In this document: positions 52,106 through 59,880 of the stretch, in pieces | Numbering within the stretch: the first letter of the stretch is position 1 | Layout of the letters: every line of letters begins with the position of its first letter | The notes under the pieces: model-generated | What the model was told of the DNA's origin: nothing | Database searches by the model: none | The model's input: only the letters and a program-made list of their open reading frames with translations | DNA from: Alphaproteobacteria bacterium | GTDB taxonomy: Bacteria; Pseudomonadota; Alphaproteobacteria; SP197 | Assembly (NCBI GenBank): GCA_016869675.1 | Contig: VGDP01000005.1 | Span: 53,178-117,177, forward strand | DNA: 64,000 bases | Reading direction: 5' to 3' | Translations under genes and position numbers: made by a program

Positions 52106-53629
52106 TCAGGCGCTCGGCAGCAAACTCCTCGGCATCAAGTCGAGGAACGCGCCCTCGAGCACCAGCCGCTTGATCCGCTCCAGATCGGGCGCGAACACCC
52201 GGTCACGATCCCAGCGGCGGACGCGGGTGCGGATCAGGGCGTGCGCTTGTTCCAGCGCGCGGCTCGAACGCAGCGGCCGGCGGAATTCGATACCCTGGGC
52301 CGCCGCGAGAAGCTCGATCGCGACGATGCCGGCCACGTTGTCGGCCATGTCGCCGAGCCGGCGCGCCGCGAACGTCGCCATGCTGACATGGTCCTCCTGG
52401 TTGGCCGAGGTCGGCAGGCTGTCGACGCTCGCGGGATGGGCCAGCACCTTGTTCTCGCTGGCCAGCGCGGCCGCCGTGACCTGGGCCAGCATGAAGCCGG
52501 AGTTGAGCCCGCCCTTGGCCACAAGGAACGGTGGCAGGCTGGAGAAGTGGGCATCGGTCAGCAGCGCGACGCGCCGCTCGGCCAGCGCGCCGATCTCGGC
52601 CAGGGCGATCGCTAGCACGTCGGCCGCCATGGCCACCGGCTCGCCGTGGAAATTGCCGCCCGACAGCACTTCGCCGGCCTCGGCGAGCACCACCGGGTTG
52701 TCCGAGACGCCGTTGGCCTCGCGCTCCAGAACGGCCGCCGCGTGGCGCACCATGTCCAGGCACGCGCCCATGACCTGGGGCTGGCAGCGCAGCGAATAGG
52801 GGTCCTGGATGCGGTCGCAATCCTCGTGGCTCTTGCGGATGGCGCTGCCCTTGAGCAACCCCCGCAGAGCGTCGGCGACGGCGATCTGCCCCGCCTGGTT
52901 GCGCGCCGCGTTGAGCCGCGGGTCGAACGGCGCGTCGCTGCCCAGCGCCGCATCGACGCTGAGCGCGCCGGCCACCAGCGCCGCCGCCATCAGCCGCTCG
53001 GTCAGAAACAGGCCTTCGAGCGCCAGCACGGTCGAGACCTGCGTGCCATTGAGCAGCGCCAGCCCCTCCTTCGCTTCGAGCACCAGCGGCGCCAGCCCGG
53101 CCCGACGCAGACCGGTCCTCGCGCCGATCATCCGACCACCGTGGCGCACCTTGCCGACACCGATCAGCGCGCAACTCATGTGGGCGAGCGGCGCCAGGTC
53201 GCCCGAGGCGCCGACCGATCCCTTGGACGGGATGCACGGGTGGACGCCCGCGTTGTAGAGCGCGAGCAGCGCCTCGACGACCACGGGGCGCACGCCCGAG
53301 CGCCCCTGCGCCAACGACATCGCCTTCAAGAGCAGGACGCGCCGCACCACGCGGTCATTGAGCAGCGGCCCCGTCCCCGCGGCGTGGCTCAGCACGATGC
53401 GGCGTTGCAACTCGCGTACGTCGCGCGCAGGGATCGCCGTGCGCGCCAGGCTACCGAACCCGGTGTTGACGCCGTAGACGCGCTCGTCACCCGCCGAGAT
53501 GCGCGCGACCAGGCGCGCCGCGGCGGCGACGCGACCCATGGCGCGCGGCGCCACACGCACAGGCCCCGGTCGATCCGCGAGCGCCCGAAGTCGGCGGAGC
53601 GTGAGCGTGCCGGGAACCAGCGCCGCCAC
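52106..53629 (-). CDS. hutH: Histidine ammonia-lyase
   Basis: 507 residues from GTG at 53629, 3 bases past the PHB depolymerase stop. The MIO cofactor forms from the Ala-Ser-Gly in KGSVGASGDLAPLAHMS. Other markers: VYGVNTGFGSLA near 52, QRRIVLSHAAGTGPLL, DPYSLRCQPQVMGA, SDNPVV and PTSANQEDHVSMA. Ser-His in the selectivity loop (LSHAAG) and Glu in NQEDH are the histidine-lyase pattern; phenylalanine and tyrosine lyases differ there. It should convert L-histidine to urocanate. No hutU, hutI or hutG is in the window, so it stands apart from a hut operon. Confidence 0.87.
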   Translation of the reverse strand: MAALVPGTLTLRRLRALADRPGPVRVAPRAMGRVAAAARLVARISAGDERVYGVNTGFGSLARTAIPARDVRELQRRIVLSHAAGTGPLLNDRVVRRVLLLKAMSLAQGRSGVRPVVVEALLALYNAGVHPCIPSKGSVGASGDLAPLAHMSCALIGVGKVRHGGRMIGARTGLRRAGLAPLVLEAKEGLALLNGTQVSTVLALEGLFLTERLMAAALVAGALSVDAALGSDAPFDPRLNAARNQAGQIAVADALRGLLKGSAIRKSHEDCDRIQDPYSLRCQPQVMGACLDMVRHAAAVLEREANGVSDNPVVLAEAGEVLSGGNFHGEPVAMAADVLAIALAEIGALAERRVALLTDAHFSSLPPFLVAKGGLNSGFMLAQVTAAALASENKVLAHPASVDSLPTSANQEDHVSMATFAARRLGDMADNVAGIVAIELLAAAQGIEFRRPLRSSRALEQAHALIRTRVRRWDRDRVFAPDLERIKRLVLEGAFLDLMPRSLLPSA

Positions 53630-53632
53630 GGA

Positions 53633-54970
53633 TCAGGACTTGGCGCGCGCGCGGCGGTCGGACCGACGGCGGTCGGCGGTGCCCGACCGGCGGTCGGTGC
53701 CCCGCTTGTCGGATGGGCCGCGCTTGGCCGCCCAGTGCCGGGCCTGCAGTTCGTGGTCGTGTTCGCGGATGAATGCCTTGATCTTCGGCGCGATATCGCG
53801 GCGCCACTTGCCGCCGTTGAACACGCCGTAGTGACCCGCGCCTTCCTGCAGGAGGTAGTGCTTCTTGTCGCTGTTCAGGCTCGGCGTCAGGTCCAGCGCC
53901 GCCTTGGTCTGGCCGACGCCGCAGATGTCGTCAAGCTCGCCCTCGACGCACATCAGCGCCGTGCGGTTGATGCGCTGCGGCTCGATCGCGTGCCAGCGGA
54001 AGATCATCTCGCCCTTGGGCAGCAGGTGCTCCTGGAACACGGTCTTGACCGTCTGCAGGTAGAATTCGGCCGGCAGGTCCATGACCGCCAGGTACTCGTC
54101 GTAGAACTCCTTCTTCCTCTGCGCCGCTTCCTCGTCGCCCTGGACCAGATGCTCGAACAGCGCGCCGAGCGATTCCATGTGGCGGTCCAAATTCATGGAC
54201 ACGAAGTTGGTGAGCTGGATGAAACCGGGATAGACCTTGCGCATCATGCCCGGGTACGGCGGCGGCACGACCTGGATGACCTTTTCCTCGAACCAGTCGA
54301 TCGAATGCTCGAGCGCCAGCTTGTTGACGGCGGTGGGGTTGCGCCGCGTGTCGATAGGTCCGCCGATCAGCGTGGTGCTGGCGGGCGCGCACAAATCGCC
54401 CCACATCGACATGACCGAGATCGCACCCATCACCGGCACGCTCGGCTGGCATACGGCGATGACGTGGGTGTTGGGCCCGAGAAAATGGAGAAAGTCGACG
54501 ACGTAGTCGATGTAATCGGCCAGGTTGAAGCGATCGGCCGTGATCGGGATAAGGCGGCAGTCCTGCCAGTCGGTGACGTAGACCTCGTGGTCGGGCAGCA
54601 TCGCCTCGACCGTGCCGCGCAGCAGCGTCGCGAAGTGCCCCGACATGGGCGCCACGATCAGCAGCTTGGGGTCGTCGCGCTCCGCCTCGCGGCGGAAATG
54701 CACCAGGTGGCAATAGGTACGGTGGATGACAACCTCCTCGTGCACCTTGACCGTCTCGCCGTCGATTTCGGTGCTCTCCAGCCGCCAGGCCGGCTTGCCA
54801 TAGGTCCGCGTCACTTGCTCGAACACCGACATGGCCGAGGCGAACTGCCGCGCTAATAGCGAATCGCGGAACGGATTCATGGGGTTATCGAGCATCTGCG
54901 TAAGCCCGTCGGTGACCATGCGCATGGGCGCGATGGCCATGCGCTGCATCTCATGGAACGCGTAGAGCAT
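53633..54970 (-). CDS. phaZ: Intracellular polyhydroxybutyrate depolymerase
   Basis: 445 residues from ATG at 54970. PhaZ family with Cys nucleophile: THVIAVCQPSVPVMGAI near residue 183, plus MLYAFHEMQRMAIAPMRM at the N terminus, WQDCRLIPITADRFNLADYI, LMCVEGELDDICGVGQT and GAGHYGVFNGGKWRRDI with the catalytic His. The C-terminal tail is Arg-rich (RRSGTADRRRSDRRARAKS), possibly for binding DNA or the granule surface. It mobilises stored PHB to 3-hydroxybutyrate. Divergent from the MttB-family gene, with a 123-base gap. Confidence 0.92.
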   Translation of the reverse strand: MLYAFHEMQRMAIAPMRMVTDGLTQMLDNPMNPFRDSLLARQFASAMSVFEQVTRTYGKPAWRLESTEIDGETVKVHEEVVIHRTYCHLVHFRREAERDDPKLLIVAPMSGHFATLLRGTVEAMLPDHEVYVTDWQDCRLIPITADRFNLADYIDYVVDFLHFLGPNTHVIAVCQPSVPVMGAISVMSMWGDLCAPASTTLIGGPIDTRRNPTAVNKLALEHSIDWFEEKVIQVVPPPYPGMMRKVYPGFIQLTNFVSMNLDRHMESLGALFEHLVQGDEEAAQRKKEFYDEYLAVMDLPAEFYLQTVKTVFQEHLLPKGEMIFRWHAIEPQRINRTALMCVEGELDDICGVGQTKAALDLTPSLNSDKKHYLLQEGAGHYGVFNGGKWRRDIAPKIKAFIREHDHELQARHWAAKRGPSDKRGTDRRSGTADRRRSDRRARAKS

Positions 54971-55093
54971 TGCGGGCACTCCCCCGGCAGTGCGGCGACG
55001 ATAGCACGGACCGGAAAACGCCGGGGTGAGTCGTGCTTTACAGCCCGGTGACCGCGCCCTAGGTTCCCGGCGCTCCAGCCGGACAGGGCCAAG

Positions 55094-56623
55094 ATGTCGC
55101 GTGACCAGCAGCGCAGCCGGGCCCGGGCCCGAAGGGACGCCGGACCGCTTCGACAGCTGCCCTGGCGGCAGGTGCGCAACCCCTTCCCGCCGGTCGAGGT
55201 GCTGAGCGCCGACCAGGTCGAGGCCATCCACAAGGCCTCGCTCGAGGTGCTCGAGGACATCGGCATGGAGTTCCTGGACGACGGCGCGATCGACCTGCTG
55301 GCTCGCGCCGGCGCCTCGGTCGATCGGGGCAACCAGCGCGTCCGGCTCGACCGCGGCCTGGTCATGGAGCAGGTCGCCAAGGCGCCCAGCGCGATCACGC
55401 TGCACGCGCGCAACGCCGAGCGTTCTGTGACGCTGGGCGGCGACCGCATCAACTTCTGCATGGTGGCGAGCCCGCCCAACTGTTCGGATCTCGAGCGCGG
55501 CAAGCGCGCCGGCACGTACCAGGACTACTGCGACTTCCTGCGCCTAGCGCAGAGCTTGAACATCATCCATTTTCTGGGGGGTTACCCGGTCGAGCCCGTC
55601 GACCTGCCGCCGGAGACGCGGCATCTTGACTGCTACATGGGTTACATCACGCTGACCGACCGTGCCTGGCATCCCTACTCGCTGGGGCGCGCGCGCATCA
55701 TGGATGGACTGGCCATGCTGGCGATCGCGCGCGGTACCACGATTGAGGCGCTGGAGCGTGAGCCCGGCGTGATCTCGGTCGTCAACACCAACTCGCCGCT
55801 CAGACTGGACGGCCCCATGATCCAGGGCCTGACCGCGATGGCGCGGCACAACCAGCCCGTGGTGGTCACGCCGTTCACGCTCTCGGGCGCCATGAGTCCG
55901 GCGACGATCGTGGGCGCCCTGGTACAGCAGAACGCCGAGGCGCTGGCGGGCATCACCCTGCTCCAACTCGTGCGCCCCGGTGCCCCGGCGCTCTACGGCG
56001 GCTTCACCTCGAACGTCGACATGAAGTCGGGCGCGCCCGCCTTCGGCACGCCCGAGTACACCAAGGCGGCGCTGGCGGGCGGCCAGCTCGCGCGACGCTA
56101 CGGCCTGCCCTACCGGTCGAGCAACGCCAACGCGTCGAACGCCCCGGACGCCCAGGCAGCCTACGAATCCGAGATGTCGGTGTGGGGCGCGGTGATGGGC
56201 CACGCCAACATGGTGCTGCACGGCGCCGGCTGGCTGGAGGGCGGCCTGACCGCCTCGTTCGAGAAGGTCATGATCGACGCCGAGATCCTGCAGATGATCG
56301 CCGAGGTGCTGCGCCCCATCGAGGTGAACGAGGCGGCCTTCGGCCTGGACGCCCTGCGCGAGGTCGGGCCCGGCGGCCACTTCTTCGGCGCGAAGCACAC
56401 GCTGGACCGCTACGAGACCGCGTTCTACACGCCGATCCTGTCGGACTGGCGCAACTTCGAGACGTGGCGAGCCACAGGCGCCCAGACCGCGGCGCAACGC
56501 GCCCATCGGCTCTACAAGGACGTGCTGGGGGCCTATCAGCCGCCGCCGCTGGATGCCACGATCCGCACGGAGCTCGACGCCTACGTGGCGCGCCGCAAGA
56601 AGGAGATCGCGGCCGAGGGCTGA
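55094..56623 (+). CDS. Trimethylamine methyltransferase (MttB) family protein, non-pyrrolysine
   Basis: 509 residues. MttB superfamily barrel: NPFPPVEVLSADQVEAIHKA at the N terminus, ASLEVLEDIGMEFLDDGAID, VVTPFTLSGAMSPATIVGAL, GGFTSNVDMKSGAPAFGTPE and NANASNAPDAQAAYESEMS. There is no in-frame amber codon, so it is a non-pyrrolysine member. Such proteins demethylate quaternary amines (glycine betaine, carnitine, proline betaine) and pass the methyl to a corrinoid protein. No corrinoid partner (MtbC-type) is next to it, so the partner must be elsewhere or the reaction differs. Confidence 0.87.
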   Translation: MSRDQQRSRARARRDAGPLRQLPWRQVRNPFPPVEVLSADQVEAIHKASLEVLEDIGMEFLDDGAIDLLARAGASVDRGNQRVRLDRGLVMEQVAKAPSAITLHARNAERSVTLGGDRINFCMVASPPNCSDLERGKRAGTYQDYCDFLRLAQSLNIIHFLGGYPVEPVDLPPETRHLDCYMGYITLTDRAWHPYSLGRARIMDGLAMLAIARGTTIEALEREPGVISVVNTNSPLRLDGPMIQGLTAMARHNQPVVVTPFTLSGAMSPATIVGALVQQNAEALAGITLLQLVRPGAPALYGGFTSNVDMKSGAPAFGTPEYTKAALAGGQLARRYGLPYRSSNANASNAPDAQAAYESEMSVWGAVMGHANMVLHGAGWLEGGLTASFEKVMIDAEILQMIAEVLRPIEVNEAAFGLDALREVGPGGHFFGAKHTLDRYETAFYTPILSDWRNFETWRATGAQTAAQRAHRLYKDVLGAYQPPPLDATIRTELDAYVARRKKEIAAEG

Positions 56624-56759
56624 TCGGAGTGACGTAAACCAGACTTGAACTGTCCGGGCCGCAAACTTAGTCTTCCGATCCATGGGGAACCGGTCCACTT
56701 TGGCCGAGCACCGCGTCGAAGCCCATTGGCGATCCGCGCCGCGCCTCGTGGCGACGATC

Positions 56760-56924
56760 ATGTCATCGTTGGCGTCGCTCGGATCCTCATGCGCACCGGT
56801 TGAACCCTTTCGTCTGCCTTACGCTTCGATCACCGATGCGTTGAGGTCGGACTGGCTTCGGATCGGCGCGGATTTCGAGGTGGTCGTCAGGCGTGGTCAT
56901 GCCGACATCCGACGCGCCGCCTGA
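56760..56924 (+). CDS. Hypothetical small protein
   Basis: 54 residues from ATG at 56760; a longer frame begins at ATG 56682. The C-terminal part, ITDALRSDWLRIGADFEVVV, resembles a short motif often seen in tiny uncharacterised bacterial proteins (ALxSDWxxVGxDL). It overlaps by 26 bases an ATG at 56899 that may be the true start of the DUF2335 gene. The 370-base gap between 56624 and 56993 holds only this and the possible DUF2335 N terminus. Confidence 0.4.
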   Translation: MSSLASLGSSCAPVEPFRLPYASITDALRSDWLRIGADFEVVVRRGHADIRRAA

Positions 56925-56993
56925 AGGACGTTCTGCGCCGACCGAACGGGGCAAGGAGAGCAGCCGGAACAGCCTTGTGGCGGTGAGCGAGGC

Positions 56994-57302
56994 TTGGAAG
57001 GCCCCCTGCCGTCGCCGGAGTCTCTCGAGGCGTTCAACAGCGTCGTAGCCGATGGCGCGGCGCGCATCTTCAAGGAATGGGAAAGCGAGGCCGACCATCG
57101 CAGGCGCTATGAGCGCAGGGCGTTGGTCCTGACTGGCGTCGAGCGGATCGGTAGCCGTATGCCCGCCTTTATACTTGCCATGGCCATGGTCGCCTTGGCG
57201 GCATACTTCGCGGCGATTGATCAGCCGTGGGTCGCGGCGATCATCGGCGGCGGCACGCTCGGAACGGTCGTGATTGGAATGATCTCAGGCCGAAGGGATT
57301 GA
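56994..57302 (+). CDS. DUF2335 family membrane protein, N terminus uncertain
   Basis: 102 residues from TTG at 56994. DUF2335 features: EGPLPSPESLEAFNSVVADG, a charged helix (RIFKEWESEADHRRRYERR) and two membrane segments (MPAFILAMAMVALAAYFAA and VAAIIGGGTLGTVVIGMI). Family members usually have 20-50 more residues before GPLP. A frame from ATG 56899 (MPTSDAPPEGRSAPTERGKE) would supply these if one base is missing near 56990. The family is small, membrane-bound and uncharacterised. Confidence 0.65.
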   Translation: MEGPLPSPESLEAFNSVVADGAARIFKEWESEADHRRRYERRALVLTGVERIGSRMPAFILAMAMVALAAYFAAIDQPWVAAIIGGGTLGTVVIGMISGRRD

Positions 57303-57322
57303 GCCGGTAGTTCCCCAGTGCC

Positions 57323-58243
57323 TCAAACCTGATGCACCGGGCCGTCGCGTAAGGTGAACAGGTAGCGCGCGGCGATGCCGCGATAGCCGTCCGAAATCAG
57401 GTAACCCTCGTTGGCGTCGAGGACGCTCGCGCGGTCGTGCCGGTAGACGGCGCCCAGGTCGTACCAAGGGCGCCACGGATCGCGGTGGTGCACCGCGTGA
57501 AAGTTGTTGCCCAGGAACAGGATGCGCATGGGCATCTCGGCCTCGACGATCACGGTGCGCCCGCCGATGGCCGGCGCCAGCTGGTGTTCGGTGAACGAGC
57601 GCACCACGGTCAACGCCACGCCCGGGTAGACGAAGTAAATGACGTAGGCCCACAGCGGGATGTCGCACACCGCGATCACCCACCACAGCACCACGGCCGC
57701 CGCCGGGATGTGCGGCCCCCAGATGCGCCAGCGTTCGGCGTCGCCGCGCGCGAGCTTGGCGAAATCCTCGCGCCACGTGTCCCACACCGCCATGGGCGGC
57801 ACCAGCAGCATGCGTCCGGCGAGCGTACGGCAGGCGCGCTGGAACCAGCGGCCGAACGGGCCGAGCCGCGCCCAGGTCTCGGCCGTGACGTAGTTCGACT
57901 CCGGATCGACGCCCGGCACGGTCAACCATTGGTCCTGGTGGTGCTTCAGGTGGGTCTGCCGGTAATGGGCGAACGGCAGATAGAGCCAGAGCGACGGGAA
58001 GACGATGAGGGCGTCGAGCCAGCGCACACCGGTGGGGCGGTCGTGCACCGCCTCGTGCTGCAGCGAGCCGTGCAGGCACACCAGGTAGCCGCCGAGCGGC
58101 ACCACGAGCCACCATGGCAGCACGTGGTAGTTGAGCGTCACCAGGGCGAAGCCGCCGTAGAGCCCGACGATCACGGCCCAGGTCGGCAGGGCGCCGCGCC
58201 GCCACCAGGCGTCGGGCAGAGCAGGCTGGGCGGCGGTGGACAT
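57323..58243 (-). CDS. Fatty acid desaturase family protein
   Basis: 306 residues from ATG at 58243. Membrane di-iron desaturase with the three His boxes: HGSLQHEAVHD near 58, HYRQTHLKHHQD near 95 and NNFHAVHHRDP near 248. Hydrophobic segments flank them (WAVIVGLYGGFALVTLNY; VLWWVIAVCDIPLWAYVIYF). It should introduce a double bond or hydroxyl into a lipid acyl chain or carotenoid-like substrate in the inner membrane. It stands alone. Confidence 0.88.
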   Translation of the reverse strand: MSTAAQPALPDAWWRRGALPTWAVIVGLYGGFALVTLNYHVLPWWLVVPLGGYLVCLHGSLQHEAVHDRPTGVRWLDALIVFPSLWLYLPFAHYRQTHLKHHQDQWLTVPGVDPESNYVTAETWARLGPFGRWFQRACRTLAGRMLLVPPMAVWDTWREDFAKLARGDAERWRIWGPHIPAAAVVLWWVIAVCDIPLWAYVIYFVYPGVALTVVRSFTEHQLAPAIGGRTVIVEAEMPMRILFLGNNFHAVHHRDPWRPWYDLGAVYRHDRASVLDANEGYLISDGYRGIAARYLFTLRDGPVHQV

Positions 58244-58419
58244 GGACGAATGCTGCGGCTGATCCTCGACCGGAGGGAACCCGATCGCGCGTTGCCGTGC
58301 AACGGGTACGTCGGGGACCGATCGTACCGCGCCAATAGTTAACGCCCGGCCCCGGGGGACCGGTTGTGCCCCAGCGACGGCTCGGGCACTGTCGCCTCCT
58401 CGAACGGGAGAACACGGCC

Positions 58420-58821
58420 ATGGATCGGCACACCGGCGGCTGCCTGTGCGGTGGCGTGCGCTACGAACTCGAGGGCCCGCTGCGCGGTGTCGTCAACTGC
58501 CACTGCGGCCAGTGCCGCAAGACCCACGGGCACATCGGCGCCTACACCAACGTGGCGCGCGACCGCTTCCGCCTGGTCAACGATTCGAGCCTGTCGTGGT
58601 ACGTCTCCTCCGAGCTGGCGCGCCGCGGCTTCTGCCGCGTGTGCGGCTCCAGCCTCTTCTGGGAGCGGCGCGGTGGCGATGTGGTCTCGATCGCGGCGGG
58701 CACGCTCGACCAGCCCACGGGGCTCAAGACTGTGGCGCAGATCTTCACGGCGCCCGAGCATCGCGGCGACTACTACGAGCTCGACACCGGCCTGAAGACC
58801 TACCCCGGCACCATGGGGTGA
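58420..58821 (+). CDS. GFA-family protein (glutathione-dependent formaldehyde-activating enzyme-like)
   Basis: 133 residues from ATG at 58420. Zinc-binding fold with the expected Cys sets: GGCLCGGVRY, NCHCGQCRKTHG and FCRVCGSSLFW. The founding member, Gfa, was proposed to speed up formation of S-hydroxymethylglutathione; many relatives have other, unknown roles. The window has a sarcosine oxidase and TMADH-family enzymes that can release formaldehyde, so a related role is possible but unproven. It lies 5 bases before the PhnD-like gene. Confidence 0.85.
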   Translation: MDRHTGGCLCGGVRYELEGPLRGVVNCHCGQCRKTHGHIGAYTNVARDRFRLVNDSSLSWYVSSELARRGFCRVCGSSLFWERRGGDVVSIAAGTLDQPTGLKTVAQIFTAPEHRGDYYELDTGLKTYPGTMG

Positions 58822-58826
58822 TCGCC

Positions 58827-59636
58827 ATGGAACGTATTGCCAGCCTGCCCATGTACGATCTGCCCGGCGTGCGCTGGGCGACTGAGGCGTGGTGGGCCGG
58901 GTTGGCCGCGGCGTTCACGGCCGAAGGCATCCGCGACGTGCCCGACCGCCTGACGATCGCCGACCCCTACCACGCGCCGTGGCGCGATCCGTGCCTGCTG
59001 TTCACCCAGACCTGTGGCTACCCTCTGACCCACGGCTTCGCCCGCGACCTGCAACCCCTTGCGGCGATCCGTTGGGCGATCTCCGGTTGCGAGGGCACCG
59101 ACTATTTCAGTCCGATCATCGTGCGCGCCGACAGCCCGGCGCGCGATCTGGCGGACTTGCGCGGCAGCCGCTGTGCCTTCAACAGCCGCGATTCCCAATC
59201 GGGCTACAACACGCTGCGCCACGCCGTGGCGCCGCTCGCGCGCGACGGCCGGTTCTTCGGAGCCGTGATCGCGACCGGCGGCCACCGGACCAGCATGGCC
59301 CTGGTCAAGGCCGGCAAGGCCGACGTCTGCGCCGTCGACGTGGCGACCCACGCGCTGGTCGGCGCGACCATGCCCGAGATTCTCGACGGCCTGCGCGTGC
59401 TGGGGCGCACCGCGCCGGCGCCCGGCCTGCCCTACGCCACGCGCGTCGAGGCCGACGCCGACATGGTGCACCGCCTGCGCGCCGGTCTCGTGCGCGCCGG
59501 CGCCGATCCGTCGCTGGGTCAGGCGCGCGCCGCGCTGTTCATCGCCGGCGTTGAGCCCATTGAGCGCGCGGCCTACGACCGGGTCAACGCCATGGAGGTC
59601 GAGGCGCGCCGGCTCGGCTACCCCGAGCTCGCCTAG
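58827..59636 (+). CDS. PhnD-like periplasmic-binding-fold protein without signal peptide
   Basis: 269 residues from ATG at 58827. It resembles phosphate/phosphonate ABC binding proteins: ASLPMYDLPGVRWATEAWWA at the N terminus, CLLFTQTCGYPLTH, YFSPIIVRADSPARDLADLR, CAFNSRDSQSGYNTLRHAV and KAGKADVCAVDVATHALV. There is no signal peptide, and no permease or ATPase gene adjoins it. It may be a cytoplasmic sensor or enzyme that reuses the binding fold. Co-directional with the GFA gene, 5 bases apart. Confidence 0.8.
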   Translation: MERIASLPMYDLPGVRWATEAWWAGLAAAFTAEGIRDVPDRLTIADPYHAPWRDPCLLFTQTCGYPLTHGFARDLQPLAAIRWAISGCEGTDYFSPIIVRADSPARDLADLRGSRCAFNSRDSQSGYNTLRHAVAPLARDGRFFGAVIATGGHRTSMALVKAGKADVCAVDVATHALVGATMPEILDGLRVLGRTAPAPGLPYATRVEADADMVHRLRAGLVRAGADPSLGQARAALFIAGVEPIERAAYDRVNAMEVEARRLGYPELA

Positions 59637-59770
59637 AGCGGGGACCGATCACGTTGAATCACTCTGTGATTCCACGTGATCGGGCAAGCCACTCTACGTC
59701 CTTAAATCGCGAGCGACTTTATCCTAATGCGCTGAACCTTCTTGGTTGAAAACATGCGGATGTTGCTCTA
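59634..59770. repeat. Intergenic element with TAGAGC/GCTCTA ends and a long hairpin
   Basis: TAGAGC at 59634 (overlapping the preceding stop) and GCTCTA ending at 59770 bracket the element. Inside, GATCACGT and GAATCAC at 59647-59662 pair with GTGATTC and ACGTGATC at 59666-59681 around TCT, with one mismatched base per arm. It could stop transcription from the preceding gene, and its form fits a dispersed alphaproteobacterial repeat. The remaining 110 bases before 59881 show nothing recognisable. Confidence 0.55.
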
Positions 59771-59880
59771 AGCACGGACCGGCCGAGGGACGCATTTGGG
59801 TCATGGACCCGGGTCCAGCCGTCGCCGACACTGCGAGATGAAAAGGGCTGCCCGCGATCGGCTGCCGCTGGAGCCCCACA

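Noticed and set aside
55094..56623. Pyrrolysine-containing trimethylamine methyltransferase
   Set aside because: No in-frame TAG; full-length frame without interruption, so a non-pyrrolysine member.
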